DNA from: Phycisphaerae bacterium
GTDB taxonomy: Bacteria; Planctomycetota; Phycisphaerae; Phycisphaerales; UBA1924
Length of the DNA: 58,868 nt
Direction: 5' to 3'
Assembly: GCA_002706885.1 (NCBI GenBank)
Contig: PAKY01000059.1
Coordinates: 1 to 58,868, forward strand
Shown here: positions 47,518 to 56,410 of the stretch, in pieces
How positions within the stretch are numbered: the first letter of the stretch is position 1
Layout: every line of letters begins with the position of its first letter
Notes under the pieces: generated by a model
Seen by the model: the letters and a program-made list of their open reading frames with translations, nothing else
What the model was told of the DNA's origin: nothing
Database searches by the model: none
Made by a program: the position numbers and the translations under genes

Positions 47518-50500
47518 TTACGCGTTGAAGTACTTCGCCTCCGGGTGATGCACCACGATCGCCGACGTGCTCTGCTCCGGGTCGATCTGCCAGTTCTCGG
47601 TGAGCTGACAGCCGATCCGCGAGGGATCGATGAGGCGCCAGAGCTTATCCTGGTCGCTCATTTCGGGGCAGGCGGGGTAGCCGAAGCTATAACGGCTGCC
47701 GCGGTACTTCTGGGCGAAGAGCTCGCTGATCTTCGGGCTGTCGTCGCCCGCGATGCCGAGTTCCTGTCGCATCCGCTTGTGCCACAGTTCCGCGAGGCCC
47801 TCGGCGCTCTCGACGCCCATGCCGTGCATGTAGAGGTACTCCTGGTAGTCGTTCCCGTCAAAGAGGCGCTTGCAGACCTTGGTGACCTCCTCGCCGACCG
47901 TGACGCAGCTCATGCCGAGGACGTCCCTCCGGCCCAGACGCTCGCACTCATCACTGTCCTTGAAGAAGTCGGAGATGCACAGGCGGCGATTGGCCTTCTG
48001 ACGGGGGAAACTGAAGCGTTCGATCTCGCGGTCGTGGTCCTCGGGGTCGAAGACGATCAGATCCTCGCCCTGCGAACTCACCGGGAAGTACCCGTAGACC
48101 AGTTTGGGCTCGAGGATGCCCTCGGCCTTGCAGTGCTCCTTGAGGCGTTCGAGCGTCGGCTTGGCGATCTCGTCCAGCTGACGGTCGTACTCCTCCTTGC
48201 TCAGCTTGCCGCGCTTGATCTGCCACTGCACGCGGAAGAGCGCGATCGGGTTGATGTGCGCGAAGACCGCGTCGATATCCACCTCGGCGACGTGGCGCGA
48301 TCCCCAGAAGGGCGGCGTCGGCAGTTCGATGTCGCGGGAGACCTCGGAGCGGACGGCGGTCTGCATTGCTACGGCTGTGGCCACTCCACCATCGCCATCG
48401 CCGCCATCGGTCGGGTCAGCGTTGATCTCCGGGTCGGGTCGGTCGATGTCCTTCGCCTTCGCTTCGGCCTCGACGCGCTTGCCGCGGCGTTCCTCGATCT
48501 CGCCGTTGATCGCGTCGAGCTTGCCGGTGGTCAGGTGGTCCATGATCCGGAGGCCATCGAACGCGTCCTTCGCGTAGAGGAGTGAGCCCGTGTATTGGTC
48601 TCGGAGGTAGCCCTCGCCGTAGGACCGCTGGAGCGCCGCGCCGCCGAGGAGCAGCGGGGGGGTGAGCCCGAGGCGGTTCATCTCGTGGATGTTCTCCTCC
48701 ATGACGTTCACACTCTTGACGAGCAACCCCGAGAGACCGATCGCGTCGGCCTTGGTTTCCTCGAAGGCCTTGACGATGTCGTTGATCGGCTGCTTGATGC
48801 CGATGTTGTGCACGGTGTAGCCGTTGTTGCTCAGGATGATGTCGACGAGGTTCTTACCGATGTCGTGGACGTCGCCCTTGACGGTCGCGAGGACGATCGA
48901 GCCCTTCGAGCTCTTGCCCTCTACCTTCTCCATGTGCGGCTCGAGGTGGGCGACGGCCTTCTTCATGGTCTGCGCCGACTGGAGCACGAAGGGGAGCTGC
49001 ATCTGGCCCGAGCCGAAGAGCTCGCCGACGGTCTTCATGCCGTCGAGGAGGTGCTCGTTGATGATGTCGAGCGGGGCGTACTTCTCCATCGCCTCGTCGA
49101 GCGTCTCGGCGAGATTCTGCTGCTCGCCATCGATGATGTGCGCCCGCATCCGCTCCTCGACGGTCATGGTCGACATGTCCGCCTTGGCTTCCTGCACGCT
49201 GTCAACATCCTGGAACAGGTCGATCAGGGCCTGGAGCGGGTCGAAGTCCTCATCCGTGACGCCTTCGGGGAGTCCCGTGCCGCCGTTGCTCTCGGCGCGG
49301 CGGTCGTAGATGAGATCGAGCGCCGCCTGCTTGTGCTCGTCGTCGATCTTGTTGAGCGGCAGGATCTTGCTCGCGTGGACGATCGCGCTGGTCATGCCGT
49401 GGTCGACAAGCTCGTGGAGGAACACGCTATTGAGCACCACGCGGGCCGCGGGCTTGAGGCCGAAGCTCACGTTCGAGAGACCGCAGGTGATCTGGACCTC
49501 GGGGAACGCCTCTGAGATCCGCTTCGTGCCGTTGATCAGTTCGAGCGCGGAACGGCGGTCCGCGTCCATGCCGGTCGAGATCGGGAGCACCAGCGGGTCG
49601 ATGAACAGGTCGCCGACGTCGAGACCGTGGACGTCGCGAGCGCGTTCGATGCCGCGTTTGGCGATCGAGAACTTGCGGTCCGCGGTCCGGGCCATCGCGG
49701 CTTCGGGGTCCTCGTCGATCGTTCCAATGACGAGCGCGGCGTTGTAGGTCTTCGCGAGGCGGCCGATCTCGTCGAACTTCTCCTCCCCGTCCTCGAAGTT
49801 CGCGGAGTTGATGATGCACTTGCCCGCGGCCTTTTTGAGCCCCGCCTCAATCGTCGCGATCTGGGTCGAGTCCAGCATGAGCGGGGCGTCGACCTGGCGG
49901 CTGAAGCGTTGCACGACCTCGACCATGTCACGAGCGTTGTCGCGGCCCGCGTAGTCGACGTTGATGTCGAGCACATGCGAGCCGTCGCGCATCTGCTCCT
50001 TTCCGAGGCTGACGATCGCGTCCCAGTCCTCGGCTTCGAGGAGTCGCTTGAACTTGCGGCTGCCCGACGCGTTGCACCGTTCCCCAATGATGTGGAACGA
50101 CCCGTCCTGGCGGTGGGGGACGGGCTGGTAGAGGCTCGTCGAGACGGGGACCCAGGGACTTGAGTCGACCCGTCCTGGCTCTTTGCCGCTGACCAGGTCG
50201 GCGAGCGCCCCGATGTGATCGGCCGTCGTGCCGCAGCACCCGCCGACAACGGAGACGCCAAACTCGTCTACAAACTTCTTCACCTGCTCGGCGAAAGGCT
50301 TGGGGCCGAGCGGATACTCGGTCCGGCCTTCAACGAGCACGGGTAGGCCCGCGTTGGGATAGACCGAGATTGGGCGGTCCCAGTGCTTTGCGAGGTAGCT
50401 CAGGTACTCACGCATCTCGCCCGGACCGGTCGCGCAGTTCAGACCGAGCGACGCGATCGGATAGTGGCGGAGCGCGCTGACAGCGGCTTCGATCGAACTG

Positions 50501-51111
50501 CCGACGAGCATCGTGCCGGTCTGTTCGATCGTGATGCTGATCATGATCGGGATGTCGTCGGGCGTCTTGCCCGCGTCCTCGATCGCGGAAAGCGCGGCGT
50601 TGACGGCGCACTTGACCTGGAGGAGGTCCTGGCAGGTCTCGATGAGCAGGGCGTCGGCGCCGCCCGCGATCAGGCCTCGCATGGCCTCGCGGTACGACGC
50701 GAGCATGTCGTCCCAATCGATCTGACCGAGCGTGATGAGCTTGGTGCCGGGGCCCATGGAGCCGAGCGCGAAGCGGGGCTTGTCGGGGGTGGAATACTTG
50801 TCGCACGCGGCGCGGGCGATCTCGGCGGCACGCTTGTTGAGTTCGAACGCCTTGTCCTGGAGGTCGAACTCCTTGAGGACGTGGATCGGGCCACCGAAGC
50901 TGTTGGTTTCGACGGCGTCGGACCCGCGCTTCAGGAACCGCTCGTGGATCTCCTGAACGAGGTCCGGTCGGCTCTCGGTCAGGATGTCGGTGCAGTTCTC
51001 GCACCCGCAGTAGTCGCCGTCAACGCTGAGGTCGTAGTCGTATGTCGCGGTGCCCATGCCGCCGTCGAGGACGAGAACACGCTTGCCAAGGAGATCGCTG
51101 AGTTTCTGCAT
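47518..51111 (-). CDS. metH: Cobalamin-dependent methionine synthase MetH
   Basis: A 1197-residue cytoplasmic enzyme that moves a methyl group from methyltetrahydrofolate to homocysteine through cobalamin. All four modules are present. The homocysteine module is at 1-320, with the zinc cysteines in GLNCATGP and VVGGCCGTT. The folate module is at 340-600 (FHIIGERCNASGSRKFKRLL, HVLDINVDYAGRDN). The cobalamin module is at 640-860, with the lower-ligand histidine in VKGDVHDIGKN. The reactivation module is from about 930, with the AdoMet-binding RYSFGYPACP near the end. A short acidic linker carries DPTDGGDGDGG. No B12 riboswitch is seen. The ATG has no clear ribosome binding site and a hairpin-rich leader. 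Confidence 0.97.
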   Translation of the reverse strand: MQKLSDLLGKRVLVLDGGMGTATYDYDLSVDGDYCGCENCTDILTESRPDLVQEIHERFLKRGSDAVETNSFGGPIHVLKEFDLQDKAFELNKRAAEIARAACDKYSTPDKPRFALGSMGPGTKLITLGQIDWDDMLASYREAMRGLIAGGADALLIETCQDLLQVKCAVNAALSAIEDAGKTPDDIPIMISITIEQTGTMLVGSSIEAAVSALRHYPIASLGLNCATGPGEMREYLSYLAKHWDRPISVYPNAGLPVLVEGRTEYPLGPKPFAEQVKKFVDEFGVSVVGGCCGTTADHIGALADLVSGKEPGRVDSSPWVPVSTSLYQPVPHRQDGSFHIIGERCNASGSRKFKRLLEAEDWDAIVSLGKEQMRDGSHVLDINVDYAGRDNARDMVEVVQRFSRQVDAPLMLDSTQIATIEAGLKKAAGKCIINSANFEDGEEKFDEIGRLAKTYNAALVIGTIDEDPEAAMARTADRKFSIAKRGIERARDVHGLDVGDLFIDPLVLPISTGMDADRRSALELINGTKRISEAFPEVQITCGLSNVSFGLKPAARVVLNSVFLHELVDHGMTSAIVHASKILPLNKIDDEHKQAALDLIYDRRAESNGGTGLPEGVTDEDFDPLQALIDLFQDVDSVQEAKADMSTMTVEERMRAHIIDGEQQNLAETLDEAMEKYAPLDIINEHLLDGMKTVGELFGSGQMQLPFVLQSAQTMKKAVAHLEPHMEKVEGKSSKGSIVLATVKGDVHDIGKNLVDIILSNNGYTVHNIGIKQPINDIVKAFEETKADAIGLSGLLVKSVNVMEENIHEMNRLGLTPPLLLGGAALQRSYGEGYLRDQYTGSLLYAKDAFDGLRIMDHLTTGKLDAINGEIEERRGKRVEAEAKAKDIDRPDPEINADPTDGGDGDGGVATAVAMQTAVRSEVSRDIELPTPPFWGSRHVAEVDIDAVFAHINPIALFRVQWQIKRGKLSKEEYDRQLDEIAKPTLERLKEHCKAEGILEPKLVYGYFPVSSQGEDLIVFDPEDHDREIERFSFPRQKANRRLCISDFFKDSDECERLGRRDVLGMSCVTVGEEVTKVCKRLFDGNDYQEYLYMHGMGVESAEGLAELWHKRMRQELGIAGDDSPKISELFAQKYRGSRYSFGYPACPEMSDQDKLWRLIDPSRIGCQLTENWQIDPEQSTSAIVVHHPEAKYFNA

Positions 51112-51190
51112 GACAGATTGTTACTCGGCGAGTTTCAGCTTTCCATCCGTTTATGCGGATGAATGGATGAAAGCGATGCCGCTTTCAAAG
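51112..51190 (-). promoter_or_regulatory. metH leader with alternative hairpins
   Basis: On the minus strand the leader holds GAAAGC, then GCTTTC, then CATCCG/CGGATG, then a second GAAAGC. The central GCTTTC can pair with either GAAAGC, so two hairpins exclude each other. No known riboswitch motif is recognised. A TTGAAA at 51183-51188 could be a -35 box, but no good -10 box follows at the right distance. Confidence 0.4.
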
Positions 51191-51220
51191 AAAAACGCCC
51201 GGAAGACGGCTTTCGGGCGT
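51190..51220 (-). terminator. Intrinsic terminator after the 545-residue metalloprotease gene
   Basis: A perfect ACGCCCG/CGGGCGT stem with a 12-base loop is followed on the minus strand by five T. It separates this gene from metH. Confidence 0.88.
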
Positions 51221-51247
51221 CGAGATCAGGATTGGCGTTCCGAATTT

Positions 51248-52885
51248 TTACGGGCAGCCGGCGCCGAAGAGTCGAAGGAACTCCACGACGTCGCTGATGT
51301 CAAACTCACCGAACGGGGCGGCGTAGTCCACAGACGGCTGACCGTCGCCGAACGCGCGGAGGAACTCGACCACGTCAGCGATATCGAGCTCGCCGATCGG
51401 CGCGACGAGGTCGGCGCCGTTACACGGGACGGGTCCGGTCGGCGTTGCTGACACGGTGAACCCGTAGAGCTGGATTGAGTTGGCCGAGCCACCCTCGACG
51501 GCGACCGTGTACGCGCCGGGGGTCGTGATCGAATGGGTCAGTTCTTCGGCGCCGCCGAGACCGGTGTCATCGACGCTCGCGAGCGTCGCCCCGGTCGGGC
51601 CGAGGACAGTGAGCCGGAGATCGTGAACAACGTTGTAGTCGGTGAAAGAGCCGCTGAAGCAGAAGAACGACTGCGGGCCCTGTGAGTACGCCGCCGCGGC
51701 GGGGGCGATCCGGACGGTCACCTCCGACGGCACGAGGACATCGAGGCGGTAGAAGTCGCTGTCGCTGTTGTCGTCGATTGACACGAACGGCGCCGTGAGT
51801 TCGAACTCACCCCCGATGGTCGCGAGCGGCGCGGCGGTCGCGAGCGAGTCGTTGGGTTCGAAGACGTCGCCGTAGTGTCGCTGACCGTTGAGGATGTCGT
51901 CGATCTGCGGACCGGCGAACCCGGTATCGATCGCGGGTTCCATGAGTTTGGTGCCGTCGGCGGGGCAGACGTGGAGCATGCCGAGGCCGTGCCCGTGTTC
52001 GTGAGCGATGGTGTTGCGGAGGCGTCGCGAATTGCTCGAGACGTTGTCGAAGAAGTTATCGAACGCGTCGAAGATCATGTCCCCGTTCTGCGGGAAGTTG
52101 TTGTACGCGAGCGTGCCGCCGTTGTTGTTCGAGGAGAAGGGGTACGCGCCGATGCGGACGTCGCCGCGCACGCCGACCTGGCCCGGGAGGCCGCTCGTCG
52201 GTGTGCCGTCGTCGTTGGGCTCATAAACGTACGTGACGCCAATGAGCTCGCCCCATTCCTCGAACGTCTCGTGGAAGAGGTCCTGCCAGGTCTCGGTGTC
52301 GCCGTAGATGCCGTCGAGCCACGCGAACAGGGCGCTCGAGCCTCCCGGGAGACCGAAATCTTCGGAGGGGATGTTCGTGCCGTCCGGAATGAACGAGTAG
52401 GTCACGATCGCTGGCTCGCCTTGCGCGGTGCTGGCGGGGCTGAGGGCAGTGCCGTCCCAGCGCCCGATCTGCTGGAAAGCGATCGGGTTGACGTCGTGGA
52501 TGATCGCCTCCATCGCATTGACGAACTCTGGATCCGTACCCGGCGCGTAGCACCACGCGGGCGGTGGGGCGTCGTTGTACGCGTCGCTCGTCGCGAGGGC
52601 CGCGAGGCTCTCGATCTCGCCGTCCGAAGCGCGGGCGAAGAACGCGGGTGAAACGTAGTTCGAGAGGATCTCGTAGCGACGATCGGTCGGAACGAGGCCG
52701 GAGCGATCGATCGGAGCCCGGTTCTGGATCCCGCCGACCGCTGGCGAATTCTGGATGACCTCACGCGCAAGGCCACGGACGATCGAGGCGTCTGCCTCGG
52801 CGTCCGCGAAGACGCCCTCCGCGCCGATGGCGAGTCCCGACAACACGACAACGGCGGCGCACGCCACGGTTCGATTCGACTTCAT
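51248..52885 (-). CDS. Exported zinc metalloprotease with PPC and dockerin-like C-terminal domains
   Basis: A 545-residue secreted protein with a signal peptide (AVVVLSGLAIGAEGVFA). The metzincin zinc site HEHGHGLGMLH (HExxHxxGxxH) is at about residues 295-305, followed by a Met-turn (KLMEPAI). A pre-peptidase C-terminal-like domain follows at about 342-460 (FEPNDS, DSDFYRLDV). The last 60 residues hold two copies of a dockerin-like unit (GELDIADVVEFLRAFG and GEFDISDVVEFLRLFG, ending GAGCP) after CNGADL, probably a cell-surface sorting or anchoring signal. The ATG at 52885 follows a GGGGGG site. It is a paralogue of the gene upstream. Confidence 0.88.
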   Translation of the reverse strand: MKSNRTVACAAVVVLSGLAIGAEGVFADAEADASIVRGLAREVIQNSPAVGGIQNRAPIDRSGLVPTDRRYEILSNYVSPAFFARASDGEIESLAALATSDAYNDAPPPAWCYAPGTDPEFVNAMEAIIHDVNPIAFQQIGRWDGTALSPASTAQGEPAIVTYSFIPDGTNIPSEDFGLPGGSSALFAWLDGIYGDTETWQDLFHETFEEWGELIGVTYVYEPNDDGTPTSGLPGQVGVRGDVRIGAYPFSSNNNGGTLAYNNFPQNGDMIFDAFDNFFDNVSSNSRRLRNTIAHEHGHGLGMLHVCPADGTKLMEPAIDTGFAGPQIDDILNGQRHYGDVFEPNDSLATAAPLATIGGEFELTAPFVSIDDNSDSDFYRLDVLVPSEVTVRIAPAAAAYSQGPQSFFCFSGSFTDYNVVHDLRLTVLGPTGATLASVDDTGLGGAEELTHSITTPGAYTVAVEGGSANSIQLYGFTVSATPTGPVPCNGADLVAPIGELDIADVVEFLRAFGDGQPSVDYAAPFGEFDISDVVEFLRLFGAGCP

Positions 52886-53035
52886 CAATGTGTCCCCCCA
52901 AGAGACGGAACGAAAGACCGCAAAGCAAGACAAACGCTTCTCCGCTCGACCGTGATCGGTTCGGGCGGTGGTCGAACGGCCCGCTGAGTCGGCGTCGCGA
53001 TCGGACGCAACCGGTGGGAGATCCGTTCAGACCGG

Positions 53036-53064
53036 ATTAGACAGGTTTCATACCTCGCACGCAA
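53036..53064 (-). promoter_or_regulatory. Sigma-70 promoter of the 545-residue metalloprotease gene
   Basis: TTGCGT and TCTAAT are exactly 17 bases apart on the minus strand; the -10 box matches at five of six positions. The leader would be about 145 bases. Confidence 0.6.
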
Positions 53065-53118
53065 GGCCCGGTCGTCGGAATGTCGGCGTTGATCGGGTCT
53101 GAAAGCGTCCACACAAGG

Positions 53119-53145
53119 AAAAAGCCCGGGGCAATTACCCCGGGC
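53119..53145 (-). terminator. Intrinsic terminator after the 845-residue metalloprotease gene
   Basis: A perfect 8-bp stem GCCCGGGG/CCCCGGGC with a 6-base loop is followed on the minus strand by five T. Each of the two paralogues has its own terminator. Confidence 0.92.
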
Positions 53146-53179
53146 TTCGTGATCATCGGTCGGAATTCGGTGGCGCCGC

Positions 53180-55717
53180 TTACTCGGGGCAGCCTGCTCC
53201 GAACTCGGTCAGGAACGCGACGACGTCGGCGATGTCGAACTCGCCGAAGGGCGCCGAGAGGTCGGCCTGAGCGTCACCCTGACCGAAGAAGCCGAGGAAC
53301 GCGACGACGTCAGCGATGTCGAGCGCCTCGAACGGCTCCGCGAGGTCGGCGCCGTTGCAGGGCGTGGGTCCCGTCGGGTTCGTGCAAAGCGCGCCACCCA
53401 CCGAGAACCCGTCAACGCCGCACTCCATGATCGAGGCGCCGCCGGTCGAATCGTCGGCAATGAACCGGACACGCATGTTGGGTCCGGGGGTCAGGAAGTC
53501 CTCGATGAGGTACTCGACGAAGAACCACCCGCCGGACGCCTCGGCGCCCGTCGGTCCAACGGTCTCAAGCGTCGACCAGCTTGCGCCGCCGTTGTTCGAG
53601 ATCTCGACATCCAGCGTGTCGGTGGACGGGTTGTCACCGTCGTTGTTGTCGAGCCACCGGTAGTAGCTGACGGTCGGCTTGATGATCTCGGTCGCGTTAA
53701 AGACCGGGGATGTGAGGATGGTCGTCCCGTCGACGTCGGTGTTGCCGGCGCCGTTGCCCGTGACGAAGCACTGCACGGAGCCATCCGCGTCGGTAGTGGG
53801 ATCACCGCGGCTGCCGTCGCCGAGCGGACGCCCACGCTGCCACTCACCCTCAGCGGCGCCCGACACGGTTCCCGAGACCGACCAGCCGCGGTTGAGGTTG
53901 AAGTCGTCTTCGAAGACGACGGTCTCCTCACCGACAAGCACCGTGATCGGGTTCGAGAACCCGTCCGCGGGGACGGTCTGGAGGCCCGCGAGGTTGCCCT
54001 CAAACTCGATGTAGTACTCGAGGTCGTCCTCGCAGAACACGGCCGGAAGCGTCGCGCTGTAGGTCTCGCCACCGACGAGTGCCGCCGTCGCCGAGAGGAA
54101 AGGCCCATCGTCAAAGCGGTAGCGAACGTTGGGGCCGGTCACCGGGGTCTCGTCGTTGAGGTCGAGATCGAACGTGATCGTGACCTCGGATCCGGGATCG
54201 ACGTTGTTCGGCGTGGAAGCGTTGAGGATCTGCGCCGCGATGAACGGAGGAGGCGCTGTGATGATCTGGAGGTCGTAGAGCTGGATCGAGTTCGCGCTGC
54301 CACCGTTCACGCTGATCGTGTAAACGCCGGGCGATGCGATCTGCGACTCCAACTCCTCCATCGACCCGAGGCCGGTACTGTCGGCGAATGCGAGGACAGT
54401 CCCTCCAGGGCCAATCAGCGTGATGTTCAGATCGTGAACGATGTTGTAGTCGGTGAACGAACCGCCAGAGCAGCTTCCTGTCTGCGGCCCCTGGTCGTAC
54501 GCCGCCGCCGCGGGGGTTGCGCGGACGGTGATGTCCACGGCTTCCGTGACCTCGATGTCGAAGTAGTCAATGTCGGAGTTGTCGTCGATCGAGAGGTTCC
54601 GAACGGTCTGGATGTCGATGCCGCCGAACGTGCCGAGGAGCGGCGCGCCGACCACCGAGTCGTTCGGCTCGAAGTTGTCGCCATAGTGACGCTGACCGTT
54701 GAGGACGTCGTCGATCTGTCCGCCGAGAAAGCCCGTGTTGATGAACGGCTCCATGAGCTTGGTGCCGTCGCGAGGGCAGACGTGGAGCATGCCCGCGCCG
54801 TGACCGTGCTCATGCGCGATCGTGTTGCGGAAGCCGCGCGAGCTGTTCGACGTGTTGTCGTAGAACGCGTCGTAGGCGTCGAAGATCATGTCCCCGTCCT
54901 GCGGGAAGTTGTTGTACGCGAGCGTGCCACCGTCGTTGTTCGAACTGAACTGGTACGCGCCGATCCGGAGATCGCCGCGTACGCCAGCGGAGCCGGAGGG
55001 GCCGCTCGTCGGCGCGCCATCGTCATTCGGCTCGTAGACGTACGTCACGCCGATCAGTGAGCCCCAACGCTCGAACTCCTGATGGAAGATGGTCTGCCAG
55101 GTCTCGGTGTGGCCGTAGATGCCGTCAAGCCACTGGAAGAGCTGGCTCGACCCGCCGGGCAGACCGATGTCCGCGGGGATCGTGGTGCCGTCTGGAACGA
55201 ACGAATAGGTCAGCGTCGCCGGCTCCCCCTGACTGTTGCTGCCCGGCGTCAGCGTCGTGCCTGACCAACGACCGATCTGCTGGAAGGCGATCGGGTTCAG
55301 GTCGAGGAGCAACGCCTCCATCGCGTTGACGAACTCCGGATCGGTCCCCGGCGCAAAGCACATCGCGGGCGGCGCACGGTCGACGTAGTCCGCCGCGGTA
55401 TCAAGCATGCGCATCAGCCGAGCGAGGTCATCCTCGCTCGCTCGCGCGAAGTAGGCCGGCGAGACGTACGCCGAGAGCGCAAGATACCGCTCGTCGGTCG
55501 GCACGAGGCCGTCGATCGTCGGCGCCTGCGCGCCGTTCAGGGTGTCCGCCTTCATCCCCGGCGTGTTCTGCATGATCTGGAGAGCAAGCTGCCGAACGAT
55601 CGGCCGCGCCTCGCTCATCGACATGCTCTCAAAGACGCCCTCGGACGCGGAAGACACGCTGCAAAGTGCGCCTGCGGCGACAGCGAGCGTGCAGGTCACG
55701 GTTCTCAACGAATCCAT
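53180..55717 (-). CDS. Exported zinc metalloprotease with added C-terminal beta domains
   Basis: An 845-residue secreted paralogue of the downstream protease. After a signal peptide (LAVAAGALCSVSSAS) the catalytic part is clearly alike, with the zinc site HEHGHGAGMLH at about 302-312 and Met-turn KLMEPFI. A PPC-like domain is at about 350-480. An Ig-like domain at about 490-615 (VRYRFDDGPFLSATAALVGG) and a jelly-roll/MAM-like domain at about 620-785 (DTLDVEISNNGGASW) have been inserted before the dockerin-like pair (EALDIADVVAFLGFFG, GEFDIADVVAFLTEFG, ending GAGCPE). It may bind an extracellular polymer. The ATG follows a GGGGGA site. Confidence 0.88.
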   Translation of the reverse strand: MDSLRTVTCTLAVAAGALCSVSSASEGVFESMSMSEARPIVRQLALQIMQNTPGMKADTLNGAQAPTIDGLVPTDERYLALSAYVSPAYFARASEDDLARLMRMLDTAADYVDRAPPAMCFAPGTDPEFVNAMEALLLDLNPIAFQQIGRWSGTTLTPGSNSQGEPATLTYSFVPDGTTIPADIGLPGGSSQLFQWLDGIYGHTETWQTIFHQEFERWGSLIGVTYVYEPNDDGAPTSGPSGSAGVRGDLRIGAYQFSSNNDGGTLAYNNFPQDGDMIFDAYDAFYDNTSNSSRGFRNTIAHEHGHGAGMLHVCPRDGTKLMEPFINTGFLGGQIDDVLNGQRHYGDNFEPNDSVVGAPLLGTFGGIDIQTVRNLSIDDNSDIDYFDIEVTEAVDITVRATPAAAAYDQGPQTGSCSGGSFTDYNIVHDLNITLIGPGGTVLAFADSTGLGSMEELESQIASPGVYTISVNGGSANSIQLYDLQIITAPPPFIAAQILNASTPNNVDPGSEVTITFDLDLNDETPVTGPNVRYRFDDGPFLSATAALVGGETYSATLPAVFCEDDLEYYIEFEGNLAGLQTVPADGFSNPITVLVGEETVVFEDDFNLNRGWSVSGTVSGAAEGEWQRGRPLGDGSRGDPTTDADGSVQCFVTGNGAGNTDVDGTTILTSPVFNATEIIKPTVSYYRWLDNNDGDNPSTDTLDVEISNNGGASWSTLETVGPTGAEASGGWFFVEYLIEDFLTPGPNMRVRFIADDSTGGASIMECGVDGFSVGGALCTNPTGPTPCNGADLAEPFEALDIADVVAFLGFFGQGDAQADLSAPFGEFDIADVVAFLTEFGAGCPE

Positions 55718-55839
55718 TCTGGTTCCCCCAACTGGCTGGACGGACGGATAGAAGACCCCCGCGCCGAGCGAACAGACACGCGCACAGCCATCGCTCAGAT
55801 CGCGAAAGCCGTTGACGAATCATCGCCGGTGCGGCAACC

Positions 55840-55861
55840 CGCCGGGCAGAAACGCCCGGCG
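55840..55861 (-). promoter_or_regulatory. Strong hairpin in the leader of the 845-residue metalloprotease gene
   Basis: CGCCGGGC and GCCCGGCG are a perfect 8-bp stem with a 6-base loop. It lies within the first 30 bases of the predicted transcript, and has no T run. It may stabilise the 5' end. Confidence 0.5.
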
Positions 55862-55873
55862 AAGCATCGGAGG

Positions 55874-55902
55874 AGTCTACAACAAGACACTCCAGACGCC
55901 AA
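55874..55902 (-). promoter_or_regulatory. Sigma-70 promoter of the 845-residue metalloprotease gene
   Basis: TTGGCG and TAGACT are exactly 17 bases apart on the minus strand. The start site would be near 55867, giving a leader of about 150 bases, similar in length to that of the paralogue. Confidence 0.6.
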
Positions 55903-55982
55903 TACGCCCGTTGTTGAGGAACGGATCAACCTGGGAGAATTTTTCCGGTCGAACGGAAAGAGGCCGAACAGCGACCGTCGCG

Positions 55983-56234
55983 TTACTTGCGACCCGCGGG
56001 CTTCTTGCCCTTCGCGACCTTGCCCTGGAAGTAGCCGCCCGAGAACTTCCGCTGGAACTTCTCAACGCGACCCGCGGCGTCGACGAACTGGCTCTTGCCC
56101 GTGAAGAACGGGTGCGAACCCGACCACACCTCGACGTGCATCTCGGGCACGGTGGCGCCGACGGTCATGACGACCTCGCCGTTGTGATAGACCTTGCAGG
56201 AGGGGTAGTACGTGGGGTGGGTGTCGTTCTTCAC
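55983..56234 (-). CDS. rpmE: 50S ribosomal protein L31, cysteine-poor type
   Basis: An 83-residue ribosomal protein of the large subunit. The conserved core reads HPFFTGKSQFVDAAGRVEKF followed by a basic end (KVAKGKKPAGRK). The N-terminal part begins KNDTHPTYYPSCKVYHNGE; only one cysteine is left, so the zinc-binding CxxC form is lost. It starts at a GTG, supported by GAGGACG upstream; the frame stays open for 200 codons upstream without protein-like composition. It reads in the same direction as, and ends upstream of, the metalloprotease gene. Confidence 0.93.
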   Translation of the reverse strand: MKNDTHPTYYPSCKVYHNGEVVMTVGATVPEMHVEVWSGSHPFFTGKSQFVDAAGRVEKFQRKFSGGYFQGKVAKGKKPAGRK

Positions 56235-56410
56235 GGCTCGTCCTCTACCTGAACGCTTCGCGGAGCGCTCCCGGGAACCGCAACGATAGCCCCCGGCGAG
56301 GATCCGGACCACCGATTCCGTGACACGACCGTCGACCGGCTGCGCCTCGACACAGCGGCCTTCGTTCTCGGACCTCGGACGATTGGCGAGGAAGGGGGCA
56401 AAGATCAGAC

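Noticed and set aside
51112..51247. Cobalamin or SAM riboswitch upstream of metH
   Set aside because: Only about 80 bases are free between the upstream terminator and the start, too short for a cobalamin riboswitch, and no B12-box, SAM or SAH core sequence is present.
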